Notes under the pieces: model-generated
What the model was told of the DNA's origin: nothing
Seen by the model: the letters and a program-made list of their open reading frames with translations, nothing else
The model's database searches: none
Translations under genes and position numbers: made by a program
In this document: positions 11,752-20,044 of the stretch, piece after piece
Layout: every line of letters starts with the position of its first letter
Numbering within the stretch: position 1 is the first letter of the stretch
Assembly (NCBI GenBank): GCA_963576565.1
Contig: OY755042.1
Coordinates: forward strand, 97,644,185 to 97,708,184
DNA from: Aspidapion aeneum
Lineage: Eukaryota; Arthropoda; Insecta; Coleoptera; Brentidae
Direction: 5' to 3'
Length of the DNA stretch: 64,000 bases

Positions 11752-12247
11752 CATTGGCGTGAATGAGAGGTACAGTCGGGGACTTTTTAAATTGCCGCCC
11801 TCGAAAATAAAAAAATTATTTCTGTTTGAAATTCGAAAAAGTAGTCTGAACCAAAACAAAAAAATTGTGAACCTTACCTCTGTCTGTATACATACATATT
11901 TAAAAAAATATATTTTTTTTAATTTCTTTAATTGATTAATTTTGACAGAAAAAAAAATAAAACAATTTAAAAAGTCCCCGACTGTACCATCCATATTCCT
12001 GAATGGCAAGTATGATTGTTGAAAAGACAATTCTCTTATTCCAATGACAGGTCCAACTGAATTAATAACAGATGCCATTGAATCAACAACTAGCTTCTTT
12101 TGATTTCTTATTCAATTATTTAGTGCTTGCCATTCTAGCTTCTCTTGATTTCTTATTCAATTAGTTATGGCCATTGCTTTAAAGGGATACCCATTAAAAA
12201 AAAATGCCATTCAGGAATATGAAAAGTAACTGTCATTTTCGCCAATG
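11752..12247. repeat. Second copy of the A1-flanking MITE, carrying an insertion
   Basis: Same inverted ends as 10945-11181. It is longer because of the element at 11773-11984 and a 45-bp local tandem duplication around 12090-12165 (TGATTTCTTATTCAATTA appears twice). Confidence 0.75.
11773..11984. mobile_element. Tc1/mariner-type MITE, 212 bp, TA target duplication
   Basis: Terminal inverted repeats CAGTCGGGGACTTTTTAAAT and its complement, flanked by TA (11771-11772 and 11985-11986). The sister repeat after A1 shows the empty site with a single TA at 10964-10965, so ends and target are defined from the sequence. TA target and CAGT start fit the Tc1/mariner superfamily. No coding region. Confidence 0.9.
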
Positions 12248-12360
12248 TAGATAACTAGTTTAAGTAGGAAAGTAGGTAAAAAGTGTAAAATTGGGCACTA
12301 TTGGGGAATTTTGGGCGCGTTCATTTAATAGAATTTCAAAAAGTTCCGATAACATTTTAT

Positions 12361-12735
12361 TATCGCTTTAGCTCTTTTCCTCAGTAGTGGATTGTCCCTT
12401 CGTGGTCGGTTATTTAAAAAGTGTCTGGACTTTATTTTACTTACCTTATCGTCTAATCATCTTCTAAGTTCTGTTCTTTCGTTGTGCATCGCAATATGCG
12501 ATCATCTGTTCTTCCTTCTGTCCATCGGGATAAGAGTCGTATTCTATTTTATTTTGCAAGTAGACTTTACGCACGATCATTTTCGTGTACGTGTGCGGAA
12601 ACGAGAGGAGGGGTGTGGAGAGGACCATGTGAACTCCTGACCATTCATTCCGATAAAACCAATATAAAGGGTCTCGTTTTGACCACTTTGGTTGGCCTAG
12701 TGGCTAATCGCCATGAGCAGCTTGAGGAACGTTAA
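12361..12735 (+). pseudogene. Tandem copy A3 of the Fuseless-like exon, decayed
   Basis: Homologous to A1 from the LITALDLLFSSV region to about RNV, but with several indels. One removes the QNVLEKTFH segment (near 12522), others shift frame around 12590 and 12700. WRGP is still readable in one frame and SNHLLSSV in another. No complete exon can be translated. Confidence 0.85.
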
Positions 12736-13392
12736 AAAGGTACCAGGTTTGAAGTATTAAGACTATTACTATGTTTTTAGAATAAAGGTCAGTTATATAT
12801 AGAGATCATTGGTTGAGTGTAGTAGGGTACTATAGGGAAGATGGTAGAGTAAAATAACCTGCTTTGAAAGGCACTGGCTTAAACTTCCAGTTGTCGATAA
12901 TACAATTCGTTGGTATCTCGAGAGATTCCTGTAATTCAAGCGCGGTTGACGAAAAATTTTTTTGTAATATAATTTAGTGGAGCGGGAGATTCGCCTACTT
13001 TTCCTTTTATCAATAACAAATAGTGCATATTTTTTGTTCTAGAGGGGGGTAATTACAACGTTACCCCCCTCAAATCCGCGCTTGCTGTAATTCCGAGAGT
13101 AAATTTGGTATAGAATAAATTATGGCAACTACTATGGTGATGATGCCAAAATCAAGATGAACCATTGCTTCGAATCATTGTCCCAATTAAAATAATAATA
13201 TATAGTCGCGTGGTTTTAGGTGCCCATATATCCATTTAATGGGTACCAAGGCTTGTGTGTGAGTGTTAAATTACATATTATTTTGCAAAACAAATATATA
13301 TTATTGTTTTAATTAGGTATATTTAAGTTTGTGTACGTTCAATATTGTAAATAAAGAATCATTAGTTACTAACTTAATTTTAACAAACTTAT
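12736..13392. other. Non-coding spacer before the retrotransposon
   Basis: No gene recognised. The last four bases (TTAT, 13389-13392) are the left copy of the retrotransposon target duplication. Confidence 0.5.
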
Positions 13393-13819
13393 TGCTACAA
13401 ATTTAAGTTATTTAAATTTTATAATGGGAATTTATTTAGGTTTAGTGTAGTATTAGGTTGATTTATCTTAAGGTTGTATTCTTAATCTAGGTTTTAGTTG
13501 CGTTATCTGTGACAAACTGGTATGCGAAAGTCTAGAAAAGGGCTGGAATGATTGCGAATCGAACAAAGATGGAGGGGTTCTCGAATAGTAGGCAGCCCTC
13601 ATATATAAGGCCGGACGTCGTGCATCAGAGTCAGTCACAGATAACGTACTGAAGTGGTCGTGAGATATAATAATAATAACACGAAGTTAATAGACCGATT
13701 ATAGTGGTGAATTATTAGTAAGTTGGAGTGCGTGTTTTTGTACATAATTTGTGGAAATAAATTGACGTATCGTTTTCAACAATTGCGAGTTTTTAATTTG
13801 TTGTTGTGAACCCGTAACA
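13393..13819 (+). repeat. 5' LTR
   Basis: Starts TGCTACA and ends CCCGTAACA. The 3' LTR has TGTTACA at its start, so the third base is mutated here. It contains the TATA box and initiator and an AATAAA signal at 13756-13761. Confidence 0.95.
13602..13636 (+). promoter_or_regulatory. LTR promoter: TATATAA plus TCAGTC initiator
   Basis: TATATAA at 13602-13608 lies about 30 bp upstream of TCAGTC (13631-13636), which matches the arthropod initiator consensus. Transcription would start near 13632, defining U3 as 13393 to about 13631. The same pair is present in the 3' LTR (TATATAA at 19823-19829). Confidence 0.75.
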
Positions 13820-13821
13820 AT

Positions 13822-13840
13822 TGGTGTCAGAAGTGAGATT
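13822..13840 (+). other. Primer binding site, tRNA-Leu type
   Basis: TGGTGTCAGAAGTGAGATT begins two bases after the LTR. Its reverse complement ends CTTCTGACACCA, like the 3' end of animal tRNA-Leu genes of the CAG/CAA group (from memory), with about one mismatch over 19 nt. Confidence 0.7.
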
Positions 13841-13850
13841 AAAAGAAATA

Positions 13851-14031
13851 AATAGTGCAAAGACTATCCTTACACAGTACCACCGGCTAGGACAATTAAA
13901 AAGAAGAACAGTAAGTGATTTTGCCAGAATATTCGGAACTGAATAGTGCAAAGACTACCCTTACATATTACCACCGGATAGGACAATTGGACAGAAAAAC
14001 AGTAAGTGATTTTTCCAGAATATTCGAAGAA
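13851..14031 (+). repeat. 91-bp tandem duplication in the leader
   Basis: Two copies (13851-13941 and 13942 to about 14031) start AATAGTGCAAAGACTA and share CCACCGG...GGACAATT and CAGTAAGTGATTTT with few differences. Untranslated leader. Confidence 0.85.
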
Positions 14032-14034
14032 GTT

Positions 14035-14750
14035 CGATATTGTTTTATTCAAAAACTAAAAGAGATATTTAAGAACCGACTTCGACATTAACTTTACAGT
14101 CCAAAAATTGATAATTAGAGAGATTTTCTAGAATATTCTATAACATTCTACGACGTTCTATTCAAAAACTAGAAGAGATATACAAATACCGACTTCGACA
14201 TTAAATTAGTAATTTTAAAAGTAAGAATCAGAAAGAATTTCTAGAACATTCCATCACTTTCTACGACGCTCTATTCGAAAACCAGAAGAAATATCCAAAA
14301 AGAGACTTCGACATTAGCTTAGTAATTTCAAAAGTAAGAACTAAAAAGAATTTCTAGAAGATTCCATAACATTCTACGACGTTCTATTCAAAAACTAGAA
14401 GAGATATACAAATACCGATTTCGACATTAGTTTAGTTATTTCAAAAGTAAGAATTAGAAAGAATTTCTAGAAGATTCCATAACATTCTACGACGTTCTAT
14501 TCAAAAACTAGAAGAGATATACAAATATCGACTTCGATAGTAGCTTAGTTATTTTAAAAGTAAGAATTAGAAATTATTTCTAGAATATTCCATAACATTC
14601 TACGACGGTCTATTCGAAAACCAAAAGAGATAATCAAAAAGTGACTTCTACATTTGCCTAGTAGCAGAAAGAGTAGCATTTACCAGTATATTCCAGAACA
14701 TTCCATTAGGTTCTATTTAAGAATTGGAAGAGACATTGAAAAACCGACGT
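14035..14750 (+). repeat. 113-bp tandem repeats in the leader
   Basis: CTACGACG recurs at 14148, 14261, 14374, 14487 and 14600, exactly 113 bp apart. Degenerate half units lie at both ends, giving six to seven units. Each carries TTCTAGAA...TTCCATAACATT, a CAAAAACTAGAAGAGATA block and a CGACTTCGACATTA block. It fills the untranslated leader up to the gag start. Confidence 0.9.
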
Positions 14751-14774
14751 TTTAAGTGATTTATCACGAAGTTG

Positions 14775-16028
14775 ATGCTTACTAGACAAAGATCGGCCAA
14801 GATGGAAGATTTAACTAAAATGATGCAGGCTCTAGCAGCTCAAATGGCTCAAAACCAGAACGATATGAAACACACCATGGACGACATGAAACACACTATT
14901 GAACAAAACCAGAACGATATGAGACAGACATTAGATAGCATGCAAGAAAACTTCGATCAGATAAAGAGCAACTCCGAACAGCTGAGAGAAGAGTTCAAAG
15001 CAGCAGCTGAAGATCTTAAGGAAGAAATAACTCAAAGAATGCAGAATGTAGAAGAAAAGGTACAAAACCAATTGCAGAATGTAGAAGAAACGGTACAAAA
15101 CAAATTGCAGAATGTTGAAGAAAAAGTGGAGACCAAGCTACAGAATGTAAGAGAAGAAGTTTTTCAAAAAGTGGAAGAAAAGCTCCAGGATGTGTCAAAA
15201 CAGCTTATACAGCTCCAAAAAGAACACAACAAAATGAAAACTCAGGGATGTGTTGTGAATTCCAACCAAAACATTAAGCCTCCAAATTTCGATGGTACGT
15301 CTTCCTGGTCTACTTATAAACAACAGTTTGAAGCTGCCGCTGCTGCAAATGGTTGGGATGATGAGGAAAAAGCTAGAGCATTGTTAGTAGCTCTACGAGA
15401 ACCTGCTCTGGGACTTTTACGGTCCATTCCAGTCGAGCAAAAACAGAATTATAACGCTCTTGTGGCAGCGTTAGAAAGAAGGTATGGAGACGAACACTTG
15501 CGAAATTTACATTGGTCAGAATTAAATATTTGTCAACAAAGGCCAGGAGAATCATTACAAGAGTATGAAGCAGATATCAGGAGGCTGATGTATTTAGCTT
15601 ACCCAGAAATGCCAGAAAATTACAGAGATCCCTTCACGGTAGATCGCTTTATTAACGGATTACGAGACGCGGACTTAGCAAAATTACTTCGTCGAGAACG
15701 CTTCCATAATAGTAGTGAAGTGTTGATTCGAGCCCTTGAAATCGAATCATCAAATAATATGTCCAGGCCAAAAGTAAGAGCTGTTTCAATTCAGGAGGGA
15801 GAAGAAATGAGCAATGGACATGAGGTCAACTCAAAAACGCTAAACCAAATGTTTCAATCACTGATAGAGAAGATTGACTCTTTGAAAGAAAGCAGACGAT
15901 CCCCTCCAAATGTAAAGTGTTTCAGATGCGGACGTACAGGGCATATTCAACGCGATTGTCGCGTCCAAATAAGGTCTCGCTCGCCATCTAGCGGGACAGA
16001 GTACCGAAGAAGAGATCAGGAAAACTAA
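14775..16028 (+). CDS. Gag polyprotein of the Ty3/Gypsy element
   Basis: 417 residues from ATG 14775. Residues about 10-150 are a long coiled coil; within it an 11-residue unit (LQNVEEKVQNK and variants) is repeated four times. Residues about 165-330 form a capsid-like retrotransposon Gag domain (PPNFDGTSSWSTY...F, RRYGDEH...). A CCHC zinc knuckle (CFRCGRTGHIQRDC) near residue 380 and a basic Arg/Ser tail bind RNA. It would form the particle shell that packages the element RNA. The protease frame is open from 15992 in the -1 frame and overlaps the gag end by 37 bases. Confidence 0.92.
   Translation: MLTRQRSAKMEDLTKMMQALAAQMAQNQNDMKHTMDDMKHTIEQNQNDMRQTLDSMQENFDQIKSNSEQLREEFKAAAEDLKEEITQRMQNVEEKVQNQLQNVEETVQNKLQNVEEKVETKLQNVREEVFQKVEEKLQDVSKQLIQLQKEHNKMKTQGCVVNSNQNIKPPNFDGTSSWSTYKQQFEAAAAANGWDDEEKARALLVALREPALGLLRSIPVEQKQNYNALVAALERRYGDEHLRNLHWSELNICQQRPGESLQEYEADIRRLMYLAYPEMPENYRDPFTVDRFINGLRDADLAKLLRRERFHNSSEVLIRALEIESSNNMSRPKVRAVSIQEGEEMSNGHEVNSKTLNQMFQSLIEKIDSLKESRRSPPNVKCFRCGRTGHIQRDCRVQIRSRSPSSGTEYRRRDQEN
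16019..16025 (+). promoter_or_regulatory. Possible -1 frameshift site at the gag end
   Basis: G GAA AAC directly precedes the gag stop (TAA 16026-16028) and a -1 slip here would enter the protease frame. It is not a perfect X XXY YYZ heptamer, so this is a candidate only. Confidence 0.35.
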
Positions 16029-16051
16029 AACTAGTCAACGCAGAGGGGCGG

Positions 16052-16480
16052 GTGTTGGCTAAAGGGAATGTAGCCCCCAAAATTTATTCAATTAAGAGCT
16101 TAAAACATACTGCTGACAGTCTTAACATCGACGGACTTATAAATGGAAGACAAGTTAACATAACAGTAGACACTGGTGCTGCCATATCATTGCTTAAGTT
16201 CAAAATTGCAACGAGATATAAAATTCGACCAACAGAAAAGAAAATAACACTTAAGACTGTGACTGGAGAATCCGCAGATGTGTTGGGGCAGACAGACATA
16301 GACCTACAGCTGGGAAGATTAAAGATTCACCACACTGTATTGGTTGCCGAAATAGAAGATGAATTTATTTTGGGAATGGACTTGATAAGTAAACATGGAT
16401 TTGCGTTTGATAATAAACTTAATACCCTAAGATTTGGGAACGAAGAGTTCATTTTGTCAAATAGTCACATCAATAAATAA
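16052..16480 (+). CDS. Aspartic protease of the Ty3/Gypsy element
   Basis: Frame open from 15992 with no ATG near its start, so it is probably reached by -1 frameshifting from gag; the coordinate given is its first GTG. The catalytic motif is VDTGAAISLL, followed by a second-half signature ILGMDLI about 75 residues later, as in retroviral-type aspartic proteases. It would cleave the Gag-Pol precursor. The frame ends at TAA 16478-16480, and reverse transcriptase follows in the same frame, so this stop separates domains that are normally continuous. Confidence 0.88.
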   Translation: MLAKGNVAPKIYSIKSLKHTADSLNIDGLINGRQVNITVDTGAAISLLKFKIATRYKIRPTEKKITLKTVTGESADVLGQTDIDLQLGRLKIHHTVLVAEIEDEFILGMDLISKHGFAFDNKLNTLRFGNEEFILSNSHINK

Positions 16481-19306
16481 CCAATTAAGGTGGTGGCAGT
16501 ATGCACAACAAGACTAGTCGGTAACAGTGAGACCATAATTTTTGGGAGGCTGGAAAGTAAAACATCAAGCTGCGTCGGACTCATAAGCCAACAAAACACA
16601 CCCAACACCTACCTCGTTGCAAAATCACTAGTTAAAACCGATAAAGACATCCCGATTAGAGTCGCCAATATTTTCCCAAATAGTGTCAAAATTAATAAGG
16701 GGGAGGTGGTAGCATTATTTGAACCAGTACAGAAAGTAACAAGATGTGAAGAGCCAACTTCCGAAGATACAAGCAAGTTACCAATGGAGGTACTTCAGCA
16801 ATTTGAGTCAACTTGGCAACATCTCACTCCAGAAGAATTTAGTAAAGCGAGAGAGTTTATAGAAGAACAAAGTAATATCTTCGAAACTAGGAGTAGTTCG
16901 GGACGCAGAAACCTTATTCAACATGCTATCAACACTGGCGATGCCCAACCGATAAGACAACCCCCAAGAAGACTACCAATGGCCAAGCAAGAAGAAGTTC
17001 ACAATCTCATTAATAAAATGCTCAGCGACGGTGTTATTGAAGAGTCATCAAGTCCTTGGTCATCTCCTGTGGTGTTGGTCACTAAAAAGGATGGAAGTAC
17101 TAGATTTTGTGTCGACTACAGGAAACTTAACGATGTGACCAAGAAAGATAGTTACCCACTGCGAAGAATAGACGACACATTAACAACGTTGGCAGGATCA
17201 TATTGGTTTTCTACTCTTGACCTGAAAAGTGGGTATTGGCAAGTAGGAATCTTTGAAAGAGATAAAGAAAAGACTGCATTCTCTGCTGGAAGTGGACTTT
17301 ATCAGTTTAATGTGATGCCATTTGGCCTGTGCAATGCCCCAGCTACATTTGAAAGACTAATGGAAGTCGTTCTGCGAGGCCTTACTTGGAAAACCTGCCT
17401 AGTCTATTTGGATGATGTCATAGTAATTGGGAAATCATTTCAAGATCATCTAAATAATTTACGAGAAGTATTCTCAAGAATCAGGAACGCAAATCTTAAA
17501 TTGAACTCAAAGAAATGTTTTCTGTTCCAAGAAAAAGTTGAGTTCCTGGGTCACGTCGTTTCCCGAGAAGGCATCCATACCGACGAAAAGAAGTTACAAG
17601 CAATAAAAGAATGGCCTCAACCTCGTGACAAACATGAATTGAGAAGCTTTTTGGGTCTGTGTACATACTACAGACGATTTGTAGAAGGATTCGCCAAAAT
17701 AGCGTCTCCATTACATAGACTTACAGAAGATAAAGCTTCTTACAAATGGAATACCGAATGTGACCAAGCATTTAGAAGACTAAAAGCAGCATTATGTTCT
17801 AGTCTGATTCTTGCATATCCCATTCCAAAAGGAAAATTCATATTAGAAACTGATGCGAGCAACGATGGCATAGGAGCAGTACTCTCCCAAGTACAAGATG
17901 GAGAAGAACGGGTCATCGAATTTTTCAGCAAGAAGCTATCCAAACCAGAGATAAATTATTGTGTTACTAGAAAGGAGCTCCTAGCCATAGTTAAATCCGT
18001 AGATCACTTTCACAAATATCTCTACGGACAAGAGTTTCTGATTAGAACGGATCATGCTGCGTTACAGTGGCTCATGAAAATGAAACAACCTGAGGGGCAA
18101 GTCGCGAGATGGATAGAAAAGCTACAACAATACCATTATCAAATTAAGCACCGAGCAGGAAGGGTGCATAATAATGCAGATGCATTGTCCAGAAAACCTT
18201 GCCCCGAGGATTGTAAACATTGCAGGAAAATTGACCAGAAAGAAGGAATTACCTACGTGCGCCAGATAAAGTTAGAACCAGATGAAGAATGGATGTCGGC
18301 TTCGATTAGAACCACACAACTTAACGACAAAGATGTAGGACCTATCTTGCGATTGAAAGAAGAGAACAAGCCACGACCATCATGGCAAGATATCGCAAAC
18401 CAAGGGGTGATATTCAAATCACTGTGGGCACAATGGGATTCACTGATAGTAGAGGAAAACATCCTTAAACGTGCCTGGGAAAGTGCCGATGGCCTTACTG
18501 TGGTTAATCAAGTAGTGGTTCCTAGGAGCATGGTAGACAATATAATGGCCGAATGCCATGGTGGAAAATCAGGCGCGCACCTAGGCATAAATAAAACCAT
18601 GGACAAAATTCGAAACCAATTTTATTGGGTCAATTACTTTCAAGATGTGAAAAACTGGTGCCGCCGATGTTCGACTTGTGCAGCCAGCCAAGGTCCCAAA
18701 ACAAGGTCCAGAGGTCAAATGAAACAATATAACGTAGGTCTACCATTCGAACGCATTGCTATTGATGTGGCCGGACCATTTCCAGAAACTAAAAAGGGCA
18801 ACAAATACATCCTTGTTGTCATGGATTACTTTAGCAAATGGCCAGAAGTTTTTGCTTTGCCTAACCAAGAGGCCACTACAGTTGCGGAAGTTCTGGTAAA
18901 TGATGTTTTCAGCCGATTTGGCATTCCTTTGGAACTACATTCAGATCAAGGAAGAAACTTTGAATCGAAGCTCTTCCAGAATCTCTGTGACCTTTTAGGG
19001 ATACATAAAACACGGACTACGGCTTTACACCCGCAGTCAGATGGCATGGTTGAAAGATTTAATAAAACAATAGAAGAACATCTGTGCAAAGTTGTTGATG
19101 AGCACCAAACAGATTGGGACCAATATATTCCATTGTTTTTGATGGCCTATAGAACCGCCATTCACAACACGACAGGAGCTACTCCATCTAGTATCCTGTT
19201 TGGTAGAGAACTGCGTTTACCATGTGATATCATGTTTGGTTCACCTGAAGAAGAACACTTAGAGGTTAGTGACTCGTTTAAGGCAAAAGCTGCACGATAT
19301 CCATGA
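16481..19306 (+). CDS. Pol: reverse transcriptase, RNase H, integrase (interrupted)
   Basis: About 940 codons in the protease frame. Reverse transcriptase spans about residues 165-345, with SPWSSPVVLVTKKDG, LDLKSGYWQV and catalytic LVYLDDVIVIG. RNase H follows with ETDASNDGIGAVLSQ. Integrase has an HHCC zinc finger (HGGKSGAHLGINKT...CRRCSTC) and the catalytic core IAIDVAGPF, LHSDQGRNF and HPQSDGMVERFNKTIEEHL, so D, D and E are all present. The frame stops at 19306 soon after the core. The integrase C-terminal part continues in another frame from about 19269. The upstream in-frame stop (16478) and this frameshift disable this copy. Confidence 0.93.
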   Translation, partial: PIKVVAVCTTRLVGNSETIIFGRLESKTSSCVGLISQQNTPNTYLVAKSLVKTDKDIPIRVANIFPNSVKINKGEVVALFEPVQKVTRCEEPTSEDTSKLPMEVLQQFESTWQHLTPEEFSKAREFIEEQSNIFETRSSSGRRNLIQHAINTGDAQPIRQPPRRLPMAKQEEVHNLINKMLSDGVIEESSSPWSSPVVLVTKKDGSTRFCVDYRKLNDVTKKDSYPLRRIDDTLTTLAGSYWFSTLDLKSGYWQVGIFERDKEKTAFSAGSGLYQFNVMPFGLCNAPATFERLMEVVLRGLTWKTCLVYLDDVIVIGKSFQDHLNNLREVFSRIRNANLKLNSKKCFLFQEKVEFLGHVVSREGIHTDEKKLQAIKEWPQPRDKHELRSFLGLCTYYRRFVEGFAKIASPLHRLTEDKASYKWNTECDQAFRRLKAALCSSLILAYPIPKGKFILETDASNDGIGAVLSQVQDGEERVIEFFSKKLSKPEINYCVTRKELLAIVKSVDHFHKYLYGQEFLIRTDHAALQWLMKMKQPEGQVARWIEKLQQYHYQIKHRAGRVHNNADALSRKPCPEDCKHCRKIDQKEGITYVRQIKLEPDEEWMSASIRTTQLNDKDVGPILRLKEENKPRPSWQDIANQGVIFKSLWAQWDSLIVEENILKRAWESADGLTVVNQVVVPRSMVDNIMAECHGGKSGAHLGINKTMDKIRNQFYWVNYFQDVKNWCRRCSTCAASQGPKTRSRGQMKQYNVGLPFERIAIDVAGPFPETKKGNKYILVVMDYFSKWPEVFALPNQEATTVAEVLVNDVFSRFGIPLELHSDQGRNFESKLFQNLCDLLGIHKTRTTALHPQSDGMVERFNKTIEEHLCKVVDEHQTDWDQYIPLFLMAYRTAIHNTTGATPSSILFGRELRLPCDIMFGSPEEEHLEVSDSFKAKAARYP

Positions 19307-19601
19307 AGTGGTTAGAGAGCGAATAGAAATAGCCAGTGACCGCATGAAAGCGAGATATGACCTGAAAGCAAACTCTTCAGGGTTCAAAGAGAATGATCAA
19401 GTCTGGCTATACAATCCTCAACGCAAGAAAGGAAGATCACCTAAGTTGACACCACCATGGGAAGGGCCTTGTAAAGTTGTTAAGAGAATTAATGATGTAG
19501 TCTACCGAATCCAGAGAAGCCCGAAGTCCAAGATGAAAGTTGTTCATCTAGACAGACTAAAACCTTACCTGGGAAATGTTGATCGAGACGATCAAACCTG
19601 A
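19269..19601 (+). CDS. Integrase C-terminal (GPY/F-type) segment, shifted frame
   Basis: 110 codons in frame +1 relative to the main pol frame, overlapping its end. It contains KARYDLKANSS, a hydrophobic VWLYNPQRKKG strand, then WEGPCKVV in the position of the GPY/F motif and VVHLDRLKPY, typical of the Ty3/Gypsy integrase tail. A one-base length difference around 19270-19290 (a short T run) would explain the split. It is a broken part of pol, not a separate gene. Confidence 0.88.
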   Translation: MTRLRQKLHDIHEVVRERIEIASDRMKARYDLKANSSGFKENDQVWLYNPQRKKGRSPKLTPPWEGPCKVVKRINDVVYRIQRSPKSKMKVVHLDRLKPYLGNVDRDDQT

Positions 19602-19613
19602 AGAGGAGGATAG
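19601..19613 (+). other. Polypurine tract
   Basis: AAGAGGAGGATAG directly precedes the 3' LTR, in the expected position for plus-strand priming. Confidence 0.8.
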
Positions 19614-20040
19614 TGTTACAAATTTAAGTTATTTAAATTTTATAATGGGAATTTATTTAGGTTTAGTGTAGTATTAGGTTGATTTATCTTAAGGTTGTAT
19701 TCTTAATCTAGGTTTTAGTTGCGTTATCTGTGACAAACTGGTATGCGAAAGTCTAGAAAAGGGCTGGAATGATTGCGAATCGAACAAAGATGGAAGGGTT
19801 CTCGAATAGTAGGCACCCCTCATATATAAGGCCGGACGTCGTGCATCAGAGTCAGTCACAGATAACGTACTGAAGTGGTCGTGAGATATAATAATAATAA
19901 CACGAAGTTAATAGACCGATTATAGTGGTGAATTATTAGTAAGTTGGAGTGCGTGTTTTTGTACATAATTTGTGGAAATAAATTGACGTATCGTTTTCAA
20001 CAATTGCGAGTTTTTAATTTGTCGTTGTGAACCCGTAACA
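19614..20040 (+). repeat. 3' LTR
   Basis: TGTTACA...GTAACA, 427 bp, four substitutions from the 5' LTR. AATAAA at 19977-19982 is the likely polyadenylation signal. Confidence 0.95.
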
Positions 20041-20044
20041 TTAT

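Larger units (their letters stand above)
13393..20040 (+). mobile_element. Ty3/Gypsy LTR retrotransposon, full length, defective
   Basis: 6648 bp bounded by 427-bp LTRs and a TTAT target duplication (13389-13392 and 20041-20044). The domain order gag, protease, reverse transcriptase, RNase H, integrase is that of Ty3/Gypsy (Metaviridae). The LTRs differ at four sites (13395/19616, 13574/19795, 13595/19816, 13802/20023), so insertion is fairly recent. No env frame is present. This copy is unlikely to be autonomous because pol carries an in-frame stop and a frameshift. Confidence 0.95.

Noticed and set aside
12392..12735. A3 as a functional gene
   Set aside because: Multiple indels relative to A1 and A2 break the frame.
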